NCBI GenBank assembly: GCA_963703855.1 | Contig: CAVPFW010000019.1 | Location: forward strand, 62,001 to 126,000 | Reading direction: 5' to 3' | DNA: 64,000 bases | Origin: AP-15 sp963703855 | Lineage (GTDB): Bacteria; Pseudomonadota; Alphaproteobacteria; ATCC43930; CGMCC-115725 | Part shown: positions 53,827-62,462 of the stretch, one piece after another | Layout of the letters: each line of letters starts with the position of its first letter | Numbering within the stretch: position 1 is the first letter of the stretch | Made by a program: the position numbers and the translations under genes | The notes under the pieces: model-generated | What the model was told of the DNA's origin: nothing | The model's database searches: none | Seen by the model: only the letters and a program-made list of their open reading frames with translations

Positions 53827-54852
53827 GTGCCGAGGCGGATCCTCGTCATCGTCAACCCGGCGGCGGGCCGCCCAAAGCGCTCCGCCAGGCGACTGGGTCT
53901 TATCGTCGCCGAGCTCGAGCGGCGCGGCTGCACCGTCGTTGTCCGCCGGACACGGGGACCCGCCGAAGCCGAGCGGCTGGCGCGCGCAGCCGAGCCCGCG
54001 TTCGATCTGATCGTGGCCGCCGGCGGGGACGGCACCGTCAACGAGGTAGTGAACGGGCTCGCCGGATCGTCGCTGCCGATGGCGGTGCTGCCGCTGGGAA
54101 CCGGCAACGTGCTGGCGCACGAGATCGGCCTGCCGCCGCAGCCTGCCGAGCTAGCCCGGGTGATCGCCGATGGGGCGCCGCTGCCGGTCTGGCCCGGGCG
54201 CGTCGGCGATCGGCTGTTCGTCGCGATGATCGGGGTCGGCTTTGACGCCGAGGTGGTCGGCGCGCTCGATCAGCGCCTCAAGCGCCGCGTCGGCAAGCTC
54301 GCTTTCGTCTGGGCGATCGTGCTGTGTCTGCACCGCTACCGCCCGCACGAGCTGATCGTCGAGGCCGACGACAATATTCACCGGGCGGCCTCGGTGATCA
54401 TCGCCACCGGACGTCTTTACGCCGGGCGGTTCGTGATCGCCCCCGATGCCCGGCTCGGCGATCCGCGCTTCCACGTCGTGCTTTTCCGCAATGCGGGACG
54501 GGTCGCCGCGCTGCGCTTTCTGGGCGCGATGATGCTGGGCGTCCTGCACCGCCGCTCCGATGTTTTGATCGTGACCGCCCGCCGGGTTTCGGTCGCGGCG
54601 AGCGGGGCCGCGTCCGACCGGGCTCGCGTGGAAATCGATGGCGAGATCGGCGCAGGGCTGCCGATAGCGGTCGAGATTGCCCCGACGCCGCTGCTTCTCG
54701 TGCACCCCGCGATGCCGCCGATAGCCCCGGGAACCGGGCCGGAGCGCAGCTTGTTAGATCATAGCCAACGTCCCGCCGGGCAACTTCAATCCACCTCTCG
54801 GATGGGCTGGCGACGGAGGAGAGAATGCTCTACTGGGCGCTGGTTTTTCTGA
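53827..54852 (+). CDS. Diacylglycerol/sphingosine kinase family protein (LCB5-type)
   Basis: 341 residues, GTG start at 53827. ILVIVNPAAGRPKRSARRLGLIVAELERRG leads to the nucleotide motif AAGGDGTVNEVVNGLAG (GGDGT at 66-70), then LPLGTGNVLAHEIGLP and VGFDAEVVGALDQRLKRRVGKLAF. Family members phosphorylate diacylglycerol or related lipids at the inner membrane. The last about 30 residues (HSQRPAGQLQSTSRMGWRRRRECS) are probably not native, since they run into the next gene. It lies 40 bp after asnB-like 3 but is not obviously part of the glycan pathway. Confidence 0.85.
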   Translation: MPRRILVIVNPAAGRPKRSARRLGLIVAELERRGCTVVVRRTRGPAEAERLARAAEPAFDLIVAAGGDGTVNEVVNGLAGSSLPMAVLPLGTGNVLAHEIGLPPQPAELARVIADGAPLPVWPGRVGDRLFVAMIGVGFDAEVVGALDQRLKRRVGKLAFVWAIVLCLHRYRPHELIVEADDNIHRAASVIIATGRLYAGRFVIAPDARLGDPRFHVVLFRNAGRVAALRFLGAMMLGVLHRRSDVLIVTARRVSVAASGAASDRARVEIDGEIGAGLPIAVEIAPTPLLLVHPAMPPIAPGTGPERSLLDHSQRPAGQLQSTSRMGWRRRRECSTGRWFF

Positions 54853-55001
54853 TCATCGCGATAATCGCCGGGTTTCTCGGCTTTGGCGGCGTCGCGTTTG
54901 CCGCGGCCGGCATCGCGAAGATCCTGTTCTTTATCTTCCTGGTGATTTTCGTGGTGGCGCTGGTGACCGGCTTTGCCGGCCGGCGGCGGCCGCCGATTTA
55001 A
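54825..55001 (+). CDS. DUF1328 (YtjA-like) small membrane protein
   Basis: 58 residues: MLYWALVFLIIAIIAGFLGFGGVAFAAAGIAKILFFIFLVIFVVALVTGFAGRRRPP. Two hydrophobic helices with the glycine-rich LGFGGVAFAAAGIAKILFF signature of the family, complete at its usual length. ATG 54825 follows GGAGGAGA closely. The function is unknown; members are stress-associated inner-membrane proteins. It overlaps the end of the kinase frame by 28 bp and its stop overlaps the convergent XRE gene. Confidence 0.88.
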   Translation: MLYWALVFLIIAIIAGFLGFGGVAFAAAGIAKILFFIFLVIFVVALVTGFAGRRRPPI

Positions 55002-55471
55002 GCCGCCGGTCCGGCCGAATCCGCAGCGAGCACCCGCGCCAGGAGGCTCAGCGCTTCCTGGTGCCGCTCGTTGGGGATCTGCGCGAAGTTTCGTGCGAGC
55101 TCCAGGCACATCCGTTCGCGCGGGCTGGCGACGCGCTCGTTTCCGTGTTCGAGCCCGTCGAAAAAGTAGCTCACCGGCACGCTCAGCACCTGCGCGATCT
55201 CGAACAGGCGGCCGGCTGAAACCCGGTTGATCGCCCGCTCGTATTTGTGCGCCTGCTGATAGGTCACGCCGATCAGGTCGGCGAGCTGCTGCTGAGTGAG
55301 CCCGAGCATGATCCGCCGTTCGCGGACGCGGGCGCCCACGTGACGATCGACATCCTGGGTCCGGCTCGTCGAGCGTCGGGATCCGGCGCGCGCGACGAGC
55401 TCCGACCCGGCCTCGCCGTCGGAACGGGGCGGCTCGGCCTGATGCGCCTTCATCTGTTCCTGCTCTTTCAT
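54998..55471 (-). CDS. XRE-family transcriptional regulator
   Basis: 157 residues from ATG 55471. HTH: VGARVRERRIMLGLTQQQLADLIGVTYQQAHKYERAINRVSAGRLFEIAQVLSVPVSYFF, matching the 24.4-kb regulator in plan (INRVSAGRL versus ANRVSASRL). The N-terminus is charged and Ser/Arg-rich, and the C-terminus (MCLELARNFAQIPNERHQEALSLLARVL) is helical. It diverges from the alpha/beta-hydrolase. Targets unknown; autoregulation is common in this group. Confidence 0.87.
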   Translation of the reverse strand: MKEQEQMKAHQAEPPRSDGEAGSELVARAGSRRSTSRTQDVDRHVGARVRERRIMLGLTQQQLADLIGVTYQQAHKYERAINRVSAGRLFEIAQVLSVPVSYFFDGLEHGNERVASPRERMCLELARNFAQIPNERHQEALSLLARVLAADSAGPAA

Positions 55472-55750
55472 TGCGCTCACCCGGTCAGGTCGTGAAGCCC
55501 GTGCCCCGCCGTGGGCACTCGATGCCCGGGTTCCGCCCACCCGTCGTTGGACCGGCGACGCTAGATCGGGCAGCCATGCTCAACCGCATGGTGTCCGGGC
55601 ATGGAACCGGCGCCATGTGTCAATTTTTAGGCAGCTTTGCCGCTACCGCGGTGCACCGCGCCGTTCACGTTTGCATTTCACGCATGCCCTTCGCGTTGAC
55701 ACGTGCCGGTGCCGATGATACCGACACCGACCCGTTTGAACCTGAGATCG
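55472..55750. other. Divergent intergenic region between XRE regulator and hydrolase
   Basis: 279 bp that should hold promoters for both flanking genes. One weak candidate towards the hydrolase is TTGACA at 55696-55701 with TACCGA after a 17-bp spacer (55719-55724), about 26 bp before the ATG. No clear operator palindrome was seen. Confidence 0.35.
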
Positions 55751-56551
55751 ATGCCGCGCATCTCGATCGGTGAATGCTCGCTCTATTACGAGCGGCAAGG
55801 CATGGGATTCCCCGTCCTGTTCATAACGGGGCTCGGCGGGTTCGCGTCTTTCTGGCAGGATCAGGTCGCGGCTTTCGCCAAGCGCTTCGAGGTCATCACC
55901 TTCGATCATCGCGGCATCGGGCAGAGCGATCCGGCGCGGATGGGCTACACGGTCGAGCGCATGACGGTCGACGCCGTCGCGCTGATGGATGCGCTCGAAA
56001 TCCGGCGCGCCCACGTCGTCGGCCATTCGACCGGGGGCGCGGTCGCCCAGGTAATGGCGATCGAGCACCCGAACCGACTCGCCGGGGTCGTGCTGTCGGC
56101 AACATGGACCAAGGCCGACGCCTATTTCCGCCGGATCTACGCCTTGCGAAAGGAGATTCTGGAGCGGCTCGGTCCGAGCATCTATCTGCAGTCGGCCTCC
56201 CTGCTGTGGTACCCGAGCTGGTGGATCGCCCGTAACAACGAGCGCCTGCGCCAGATCGAGGCGCAGCATCTGGCGAGCTTCGCGCCGAGCGAAATCGTCA
56301 TTAATCGCATCGACGCGATGCTGGCCTTCGACCGCACCAGCGAGCTTGCCCGGATCAAGACGCCGACCCTGGTGATCGGCGCCGAGGACGACATCGTCAC
56401 CCCGGCCTATTTTTCCGAGGAGCTGGCCCGGCTGATCCCGGGGGCCGAGGTCAAGCTGTTTCCGCGCGGCGGCCACTTCCTGACCCATGTCCGTGCCCGC
56501 GAGTTCAACAACGCAGTGCTGCCGTTCCTGGTCTCCCATACTCCCGCCTGA
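55751..56551 (+). CDS. Alpha/beta-hydrolase (RutD-like aminoacrylate hydrolase family)
   Basis: 266 residues from ATG 55751. FPVLFITGLGGFASFWQDQVAAFAKRFEVITFDHRGIGQSD (oxyanion loop), nucleophile VVGHSTGGAVAQVMAIEHP with the GHSTG elbow, TLVIGAEDDIVTPAYFSEEL (Asp) and FPRGGHFLTHV (His). SASLLWYPSWWIARNNERLRQIEAQHL and the total length match E. coli RutD (266 residues). RutD helps degrade pyrimidine-derived aminoacrylate, but no other rut gene is near, so the substrate is unknown. Cytoplasmic; no signal peptide. Confidence 0.85.
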   Translation: MPRISIGECSLYYERQGMGFPVLFITGLGGFASFWQDQVAAFAKRFEVITFDHRGIGQSDPARMGYTVERMTVDAVALMDALEIRRAHVVGHSTGGAVAQVMAIEHPNRLAGVVLSATWTKADAYFRRIYALRKEILERLGPSIYLQSASLLWYPSWWIARNNERLRQIEAQHLASFAPSEIVINRIDAMLAFDRTSELARIKTPTLVIGAEDDIVTPAYFSEELARLIPGAEVKLFPRGGHFLTHVRAREFNNAVLPFLVSHTPA

Positions 56552-56574
56552 GCGCGGCCTGCTGGCCCCGGCGA

Positions 56575-57624
56575 TCATTGGTGTGCAGGTTCGGGCACAG
56601 CGACCGCGCCGATCGCCGCAAAGAGCTGCGCGACGCGCTGGCGCGCCAGCCCGCTGGTGACGAAAACAAGCCGCGAGCGGCGATCCTCGTCCGGCCAGTC
56701 CTCGAGTTCGACCGGGGGGTGGGCGACATGCTGCACGGCATGGATGACGACCGGCCCACGGCATTCGGCGACCGCGACGATGCCTTTGACGCGCAGCAGA
56801 TCGGGGCCGCGCAATGCCGTCAGCACCGCCAGCGCCTGCTCGAAAGCGGCCCAGGGCAGCGGCGCGTCGAAGGTCAGCGAAAAGCTCTGCAGCCCATGGG
56901 TGTGCTCAGCCCCGCCGAGCTCGAAATGCTGCCGCGGCGCCGGCGGCTCTTCGAGCATGAAGCCGGGCTCGATCGCGCCGTCGACTGCGGCCCGCAGCGG
57001 GGCTGGGCTGAGCGCGGCGATCTGTTCGGCGAGGTGCCGGGTCGCCACGGCGTCGGCGAGATCGGTCTTGGTCAGGACGATGCGGTCGGCCAGCGCCACC
57101 TGCTTTCGGGCTTCCGGCATCCGCGCGATGTTCGCGGCCCCGGCGACGGCGTCGACGACGGTGACCAGCGCCTGCAGATGGAATTCGCGGCCGAGCGCGC
57201 GGTCGGTGGCAAAGGTCTGCAATACCGGTCCCGGGTCGGCGAGGCCCGAGGTCTCGATGATTACCCGCTCAAAGCTCGACACGGCACCCCGCGCGCGGTC
57301 GGCAAACAAGGCGCGCAGGGTCTCCTGCAAATCGGTGCGCACGCTGCAGCACAGGCAGCCATTGCCGAGCAGCACCGTCACGTCGCTACTCGACCGCAGC
57401 AATGCCTGATCGATGCCGATTTCGCCGAACTCGTTGACCACGATCGCGGTGTTGGCGCCCTCGGGGCGGGCCAACAGCGCGCGGATCAAGGTGGTCTTGC
57501 CCGAGCCGAGAAACCCGGTCACCGCGACGACCGGCAGCCGCGGCCCGCGCGCCCGCCGCTGGCGCCGCCCGAACAGCGCCGCGTCCTTGCCGGCGAACAA
57601 CCGTTCCGCGCCGGCGACTCTCAT
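56575..57624 (-). CDS. COG0523/CobW-family GTPase (metallochaperone-like)
   Basis: 349 residues, ATG 57624. Walker A GFLGSGKT (37-44), the signature metal motif GNGCLCC (87-93), ETSGLADPGPV, LTKTDLAD for guanine recognition, and a C-terminal CobW_C domain (HGLQSFSLTFDAPLPWAAFEQALAVL... LLRVKGIVAV). The family uses GTP to deliver zinc or other metals. The cupin gene 13 bp upstream on the same strand could encode a metalloprotein it serves. The specific metal is not visible. Confidence 0.88.
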   Translation of the reverse strand: MRVAGAERLFAGKDAALFGRRQRRARGPRLPVVAVTGFLGSGKTTLIRALLARPEGANTAIVVNEFGEIGIDQALLRSSSDVTVLLGNGCLCCSVRTDLQETLRALFADRARGAVSSFERVIIETSGLADPGPVLQTFATDRALGREFHLQALVTVVDAVAGAANIARMPEARKQVALADRIVLTKTDLADAVATRHLAEQIAALSPAPLRAAVDGAIEPGFMLEEPPAPRQHFELGGAEHTHGLQSFSLTFDAPLPWAAFEQALAVLTALRGPDLLRVKGIVAVAECRGPVVIHAVQHVAHPPVELEDWPDEDRRSRLVFVTSGLARQRVAQLFAAIGAVAVPEPAHQ

Positions 57625-57637
57625 GCCGCCTGCCTCA

Positions 57638-58003
57638 TCAAACCCACACGTCGCTCTCCGCGGTTCGTTCACCTCCCTGGTCGCCGGTATTGAGCACGCC
57701 GCGCGGCTCGATCAGCAGCAGCTTGACCTCCTCTTCCGCACGAGGCTTGTGCTCGACCCCTTTCGGGACGACGAACATCTCCCCCGCCGACACCAACACT
57801 GCGCCATCGCGAAAATCGATCCGCAATTCGCCCTCGATGACGATGAAGGTCTCGTCGGTGTCCTTATGGTCGTGCCAGATGAAGTCGCCCCGCAATTTGA
57901 CCAGCTTGAACTGGTAATCGTTCATCTCGGCGATCACCTTCGGCTGCCAGTGCTCGTCGAACAAGCCGAACTTGTGCCGAAAGTTGATCGGGCTGTAGCT
58001 CAT
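57638..58003 (-). CDS. Cupin domain protein
   Basis: 121 residues from ATG 58003. Single cupin: GDFIWHDHKDTDETFIVIEGELRIDF supplies the metal motif (H-x-H with downstream E), and VLVSAGEMFVVPKGVEHKPRAEEEVKLLLIEP the second motif with its His. About 120 residues is the standard single-cupin size. Reaction unknown. It precedes the COG0523 GTPase in the same operon. Confidence 0.88.
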   Translation of the reverse strand: MSYSPINFRHKFGLFDEHWQPKVIAEMNDYQFKLVKLRGDFIWHDHKDTDETFIVIEGELRIDFRDGAVLVSAGEMFVVPKGVEHKPRAEEEVKLLLIEPRGVLNTGDQGGERTAESDVWV

Positions 58004-58043
58004 CAAGAGACTCCGATCGAGGACCATGCAACGCAACCTTTTT

Positions 58044-58106
58044 CGTCATCCCGGCGGAGGCCGGGACCCATTTCTGCCATGGATGCCGGCTTTCGCCGGT
58101 ATGACG
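58044..58106. repeat. REP-like intergenic palindrome with CGTCAT/ATGACG ends
   Basis: 63 bp bounded by CGTCAT and its reverse complement ATGACG, containing two smaller hairpins (CCCGGC-GCCGGG at 58051-58066 and CCGGC-GCCGG near 58086-58100). It closely resembles the dispersed repeat with the same ends found in many proteobacterial genomes, by memory. It lies between the cupin and the LVIVD-repeat gene. Only one copy is in this window. Confidence 0.65.
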
Positions 58107-58162
58107 AGGTGATGCGAGCCAATCACCAGCAGTGCTAGAGCAAGACCTCCGCCAGTTTCGCG

Positions 58163-59380
58163 TCAAAAATCCATTTCGAGCGTGTAGAGGCCGCCGACGT
58201 GGCGATCCACCGTATAGACGATCTGGCGCTCGTCGACGAACACGTCGTTGATCTGAATGGCCCCGCTCGGCGCCCGCGCCGGCGGTTCCGGCACGAAATA
58301 GCCGATTTCCGCCGGCTGATACGGGTTCGACGTGTCGTAGGCGCGCAACCCGCCGTTGAAATAGGTCGCCAGCACGATGCGGTCCGATTTCCATGCGTTC
58401 GGCTTCGGCACGTTCTCATAGAGATTGTGCGCGCCGTAGCGGGCGCCGCGGCGCATGAAGCTTTCGAGCGGCGGCAATGGGCAGGTCGCGATCGGCACCG
58501 GGTTGGTCTCGGTCCGCCCGTCGACGATCCACACGAGCTTCGGCCAATCCGCACCCTCGGTCCGGGTGCACTCGTCGCTGACGATCAAGAGGCCGCGGTC
58601 GAAGAACGGCACGACCGTATGGGTGAAGCCGAAATAGGGCGGGTGGTAGTCCCAGCGCGCCACCATCTTGGGATGCGCCTTGTCGGCAATGTCGAGGGTG
58701 ATCAGCCCGCCGTCGATATAGCCGAGATAGGCGCGGTCGGGGCGCTCGGGGTAGACGTTGGTGTTGTGCGGGCGAAAGCCGGTGTCGGCGCCTTCGGGGT
58801 GGCGCGCCGGTGGCGGCTCGCTGTCGCCCTCTCTGGTCCCGGGCAGCCACCAGCGCCCGACCTCGACCGGCTTCGAAGGGTTCTTCACGTCGATGATCCG
58901 GTAGAACTGGTCGTCCTTCGGGTGAGTTGGCTGAAAGTCCGGGGCCCCCGAGCTCATATGGATGTACTCGCCGTCGGCGAACCACAGCTGATGGACGCCG
59001 CGCGAGGTCGGCCCCGAGCAGTCGAAAAAGGTGATCGAGCGCGGGTTCTCCGGCACCGAAATATCGAACAGCTCAAACCCGGCGGGCTGCAGCCCGGGCT
59101 GCGTCGTCTGATAGGCGACCGCCAGGATGTCGCCGACCGTCTCCAGCGAGTTCGAGCGCATATGCGATTGCGGCAGGTCGCGGCGGGCGACGATCTTTGG
59201 CGCGCGCGGGTCGCTGACATCGACCGCGGTGAAATTCTTCGGGGCGCTTTCATGGGCGAGCCACAGGATGCGGCGCCCGTCCTTGGCGATCTGGATCGAC
59301 ATGCCCTCGCCGATCCCGCCAAAGCCGTCGAGCTCATGGTGTGCCAGCTGCCGGAAATTCCAAATCGCGGTGTCGGCCAT
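58163..59380 (-). CDS. LVIVD-repeat (beta-propeller) protein
   Basis: 405 residues, MADTAIWNFRQLAHHELDGFGGIGEGMSIQ. Repeated strands such as FTAVDVSDPRAPKIVARRDLP, FELFDISVPENPRSITFFD, YRIIDVKNPSKPVEVGRWWLPG, LITLDIADKAHPKMVARWDY and RAYDTSNPYQPAEIGYFVP are LVIVD repeats of a propeller. GFRPHNTNVYPE and HTVVPFF contain His that may bind metal. No signal peptide. The function of such proteins is mostly unknown; some relatives are selenium-binding-like. It diverges from the solute-binding protein gene. Confidence 0.8.
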   Translation of the reverse strand: MADTAIWNFRQLAHHELDGFGGIGEGMSIQIAKDGRRILWLAHESAPKNFTAVDVSDPRAPKIVARRDLPQSHMRSNSLETVGDILAVAYQTTQPGLQPAGFELFDISVPENPRSITFFDCSGPTSRGVHQLWFADGEYIHMSSGAPDFQPTHPKDDQFYRIIDVKNPSKPVEVGRWWLPGTREGDSEPPPARHPEGADTGFRPHNTNVYPERPDRAYLGYIDGGLITLDIADKAHPKMVARWDYHPPYFGFTHTVVPFFDRGLLIVSDECTRTEGADWPKLVWIVDGRTETNPVPIATCPLPPLESFMRRGARYGAHNLYENVPKPNAWKSDRIVLATYFNGGLRAYDTSNPYQPAEIGYFVPEPPARAPSGAIQINDVFVDERQIVYTVDRHVGGLYTLEMDF

Positions 59381-59861
59381 GGGGTCGCTCTCCTGAAAGC
59401 TGAACGGAGATCATCGGTGGTCAAGGGTCCCGGATTCTTCCCGCGCGTTCGCGGATCCGCCACCCCGATCGGTGCGCGCACCGTCGCGCCGCGAGGGCGC
59501 AGCCGTCAAGTAGGTCAAACCGGGACGAGTCCGAACCCGGCTGCGGCCCGATCGGATATCGGAATGCCGGCGGGGCGTCGTTCCGAGTTGCGGCATGCCG
59601 CCGGCCAATCGCAGCGCGCGGCGCGGCTTGTCCGCTCGGAGGTCGCCTTGGTGCCGCAGCGGTTTATCGCTCGGCAGGGATTCCGGACGATATCGATGGC
59701 GTGCACCGATTTTCTCCGAATTGGTGCTGTCGGCCCGGCCCCTGCGGTGTCTGAACGCTGTGCTTTCGGACGGCCTTGACGGGAAGTAGGATGCTGGTGG
59801 TCGGGATTGGCTGGCATCGGGCGGCCCGATCCTCCTTAACCGTGCGGCCATCGGACAAAAA
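59381..59861. other. 481-bp intergenic region, no gene recognised
   Basis: Lies between the divergent LVIVD-repeat and solute-binding-protein genes. Six-frame reading gives only Arg/Pro-rich shadow peptides. A short inverted pair GCCGGCGG/CCGCCGGC occurs near 59570-59610. No clear promoter or RNA gene was seen. Confidence 0.5.
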
Positions 59862-61454
59862 ATGGGACGCAATGAAATGAATTGGGTTGCATCCGCCATG
59901 CTGGCGCTGGCACTTGCCCTGGCGACCGAGGGCACCCGGGCCGCCGTGCCGGGCACGACGTTGCGGTTTATCGCGCAGGCCGATCTGCGGGTGCTCGATC
60001 CGACGTGGACGACCGCGACGATCACACGGAACTACGGCTATATGGTGTACGACACGCTGTTGGCGCTCGACAGCAACTTCAAACCGCAGCCGCAGATGGT
60101 CGAGCGGTGGACGACCAGCGCCGACCATCTCACCTACACCTTCGCCTTGCGCGACGGCTTGAAGTTCCATGATGGCCAGCCGGTCAGGAGCGCCGATTGC
60201 ATTGCCTCGCTCAAACGATGGAGCAAGCGCGACGTGCTCGGCCAGACGCTCGCCTCCAGCCTGGCCGAATACCGGATCGTCGACGACAGGAGCTTTTCGA
60301 TCGTCCTCAAGGAGCCCTTCCCGCTGCTGCTCGACGCGCTCGCCAAGCCCGACAGCAACGTGCCCTTCATCATGCCCGAGCGCGTTGCCGGGACCAGCGC
60401 GGACAAGCAGATCGTGGACACCACCGGCTCCGGCCCGTTCAAATTCGTCAAAAGCGAGTGGGAGCCTGGTCACAAGATCGTCTTTGTCAAAAATTCGGAA
60501 TACGTGCCGCGCCAGGAGCCGCCGAGCTGGGCCAGCGGCGGCAAGGTCGCGCGCGTCGAGCGTGTCGAGTGGCTTTACATCCCCGACCAGGCGACGGCGA
60601 TGGCGGCGTTCACCGCCGGCGAGGCCGACTGGTGGGAAAATCCGCCGCCCGATTTCTATCCGCTGCTCGCCCGCAATCCCGACGTGACCCTGGTCCAGCA
60701 GAGCCCGTTCGGCGTCGGCGGGTTGCTGCGCTTCAATCAGCTGCTGCCGCCGTTCGACAATGAAAAGATGCGCCGGGCGTTTCTTTATGCCGTCGACCAG
60801 TCCCAATACATGGCGGCACTGGCCGGCGACGCGAAATACTGGCACGCCTGCTACAGTTTCTATAGCTGCGGCGGGCCGATGGCGAGCGAGGCCGGGGCCG
60901 AGCCGCTCGAGGGGCCTCGCGATCTCGCCAAGGCGAAGGCGCTGATCGAGGAGGCCGGGTACCACGGCGAAAAGGTCGTTCTGCTGGACCCGACCGATTA
61001 CCCCACCCTGCACGCGCTGGCCCTGGTGACGAACGACCTGCTGCGCCGGCTCGCCGTCAACGTCGAGGTTCAGGCGATGGATTGGGGCACCCTGGTCTCG
61101 CGCCGCGCCTCCAAGAGGCCGATCGACCAGGCCGGCTGGAACATTTTTCTGACGACCTTTCCCGGCATCTCGATACTCGACCCCGCGGTCAATGCGCCGT
61201 TGCGCGCCAATGGCGCCAATGCCTGGTTCGGCTGGCCCGATGATCCCGTCATCGAAAAGCTGCGCCATGCGTGGATGGGGGCATCCGGCGAGGCGGAGCG
61301 GAAAGCCATCGCGGCCGACCTCCAACGCGAGGCCTTTAAGAGCGTGCCCTATATTCCGACCGGCGAATATTCGGCGCGGACCGCGTTCCACAAGGATCTC
61401 GTCGGCCTCGATATCGGTCCGGCCACGTTCATGTGGGGCGTCGCCAAGAACTGA
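59862..61454 (+). CDS. ABC transporter solute-binding protein, peptide/oligopeptide type (SBP_bac_5)
   Basis: 530 residues from ATG 59862 (ATG 59877 also possible). Signal peptide MNWVASAMLALALALATEGTRA. LRVLDPTWTTATITRNYGYMVYDTLLALDSNFKPQPQMVERWT and YTFALRDGLKFHDGQPVRSADCIASLKRW are the family start; GVGGLLRFNQLLPPFDNEKMRRAFLYAVDQSQY follows. It delivers peptides, or other ligands such as opines or glutathione, to an ABC importer. No permease or ATPase genes are adjacent, so it is an orphan receptor. Periplasmic. Confidence 0.9.
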   Translation: MGRNEMNWVASAMLALALALATEGTRAAVPGTTLRFIAQADLRVLDPTWTTATITRNYGYMVYDTLLALDSNFKPQPQMVERWTTSADHLTYTFALRDGLKFHDGQPVRSADCIASLKRWSKRDVLGQTLASSLAEYRIVDDRSFSIVLKEPFPLLLDALAKPDSNVPFIMPERVAGTSADKQIVDTTGSGPFKFVKSEWEPGHKIVFVKNSEYVPRQEPPSWASGGKVARVERVEWLYIPDQATAMAAFTAGEADWWENPPPDFYPLLARNPDVTLVQQSPFGVGGLLRFNQLLPPFDNEKMRRAFLYAVDQSQYMAALAGDAKYWHACYSFYSCGGPMASEAGAEPLEGPRDLAKAKALIEEAGYHGEKVVLLDPTDYPTLHALALVTNDLLRRLAVNVEVQAMDWGTLVSRRASKRPIDQAGWNIFLTTFPGISILDPAVNAPLRANGANAWFGWPDDPVIEKLRHAWMGASGEAERKAIAADLQREAFKSVPYIPTGEYSARTAFHKDLVGLDIGPATFMWGVAKN

Positions 61455-61475
61455 CCGCCGGGCTGAGCGGGGCGC

Positions 61476-62201
61476 TCAAGCGGCGCTGCGCATGTCGTCG
61501 AGGATATGTTCGGCCGCGGCGGCAGGGTCGCCGCTTTTGACGATCGGGCGGCCGACGACGAGATAGTCGGCCCCGGCGGCGATCGCCTGCGCCGGCGTTC
61601 CCGAGCGCTTGTGGTCGTCGACCGGCGCGCCGGCCGGCCTGACCCCGGGGGTGACGACGAGCAGCCCCTCGGCCCCTGCCGCCCGGCGGATTTCGCGCGG
61701 ATTGTCGCGCGGCGCGGCGATGATCCCGTCGCAGCCGCAGGCCGCCGTCGCTCTCGCCCGCGCAACGATCAGCGCTGCGAGGCTGCCGCCGTGGCCGAGC
61801 TCGCGCAGCCCGGCCGCATCGAGGCTGGTCAGCACCGGAACCACCAGAACCTTCAGATCCGAGCCTGCTTTGCCCGCGGCGGCGGCCTTGATGATGTCGG
61901 CATCACCGTGCACGGTGACAAAGCTGACCCCGCGCCCGGCGGCACCGGCGACGCCCTGCCTCACGGTCTCGCCGATGTCGAACATCTTGGCGTCGAGAAA
62001 TACCCTCTTGTCCTTGGCCACGAGGTCGTCGATCAGGCGCTCGAACCCGGCGGCGAATTGCAGCCACAGCCCGAGTTTGAAAAACGACACCACGCCGTCC
62101 AGCTTGTCGACTAGCGACCGCGCCTCGGCGATGGTGGGCACGTCGAGGGCGACGATCAGGCGGTCTTCGATCCGTGGGGGAACGTCGCGGGGAAGCGGCA
62201 T
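61476..62201 (-). CDS. pyrF: Orotidine 5'-phosphate decarboxylase
   Basis: 241 residues, MPLPRDVPPRIEDRLIVALDVPTIAEARSLVDKL. The catalytic D-x-K-x2-D is in VFLDAKMFDIGETV (D70, K72, D75), followed by VTVHGDADII and the phosphate-binding end GADYLVVGRPIVKSGDPAAAAEHIL. It makes UMP from OMP, the last step of pyrimidine synthesis. Complete. It diverges from the RidA remnant. Other pyr genes are not nearby. Confidence 0.93.
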   Translation of the reverse strand: MPLPRDVPPRIEDRLIVALDVPTIAEARSLVDKLDGVVSFFKLGLWLQFAAGFERLIDDLVAKDKRVFLDAKMFDIGETVRQGVAGAAGRGVSFVTVHGDADIIKAAAAGKAGSDLKVLVVPVLTSLDAAGLRELGHGGSLAALIVARARATAACGCDGIIAAPRDNPREIRRAAGAEGLLVVTPGVRPAGAPVDDHKRSGTPAQAIAAGADYLVVGRPIVKSGDPAAAAEHILDDMRSAA

Positions 62202-62283
62202 CGAACGCGCATCCTGTCCGGCGCGGTTGAAAGCCGGCGGTTGATGTTACGATCTCGGCGCAATCTAGCGCGGAGCGGGGGCG

Positions 62284-62459
62284 ATGGCGAAGCAGCAAAT
62301 CAGGTCCGACCGGCTCGGCCGGCCGAGCGGGCATTTTTCGCAGGCGACGACGGTCGAGGCGCGCGGCAGGCCGCGACCATGGTCGAAGTGGTCAAGATGA
62401 CCTCGCCCGATTATCTGATCGAGATCAGCGCCATCGCCGTCATCCCCGACGCGGGCTGA
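62284..62459 (+). pseudogene. RidA-family remnant with an internal deletion
   Basis: From ATG 62284 the frame reads MAKQQIRSDRLGRPSGHFSQATTVEARGR, a RidA/YjgF N-terminus. After position 62370 another frame gives QAATMVEVVKMTSPDYLIEISAIAVIPDAG to a TGA at 62459, which is the RidA C-terminus. About 60-70 residues of the middle are missing and the two parts are out of frame. RidA proteins detoxify reactive enamines. As it stands neither part can fold into the trimer, so the gene is dead unless the gap is an assembly artefact. Confidence 0.7.
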
Positions 62460-62462
62460 CCG

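Noticed and set aside
59515..59817. Small reverse-strand gene in the 481-bp intergenic region
   Set aside because: The peptide is Arg/Pro/Ser-rich without hydrophobic core or ribosome site, and resembles antisense noise.
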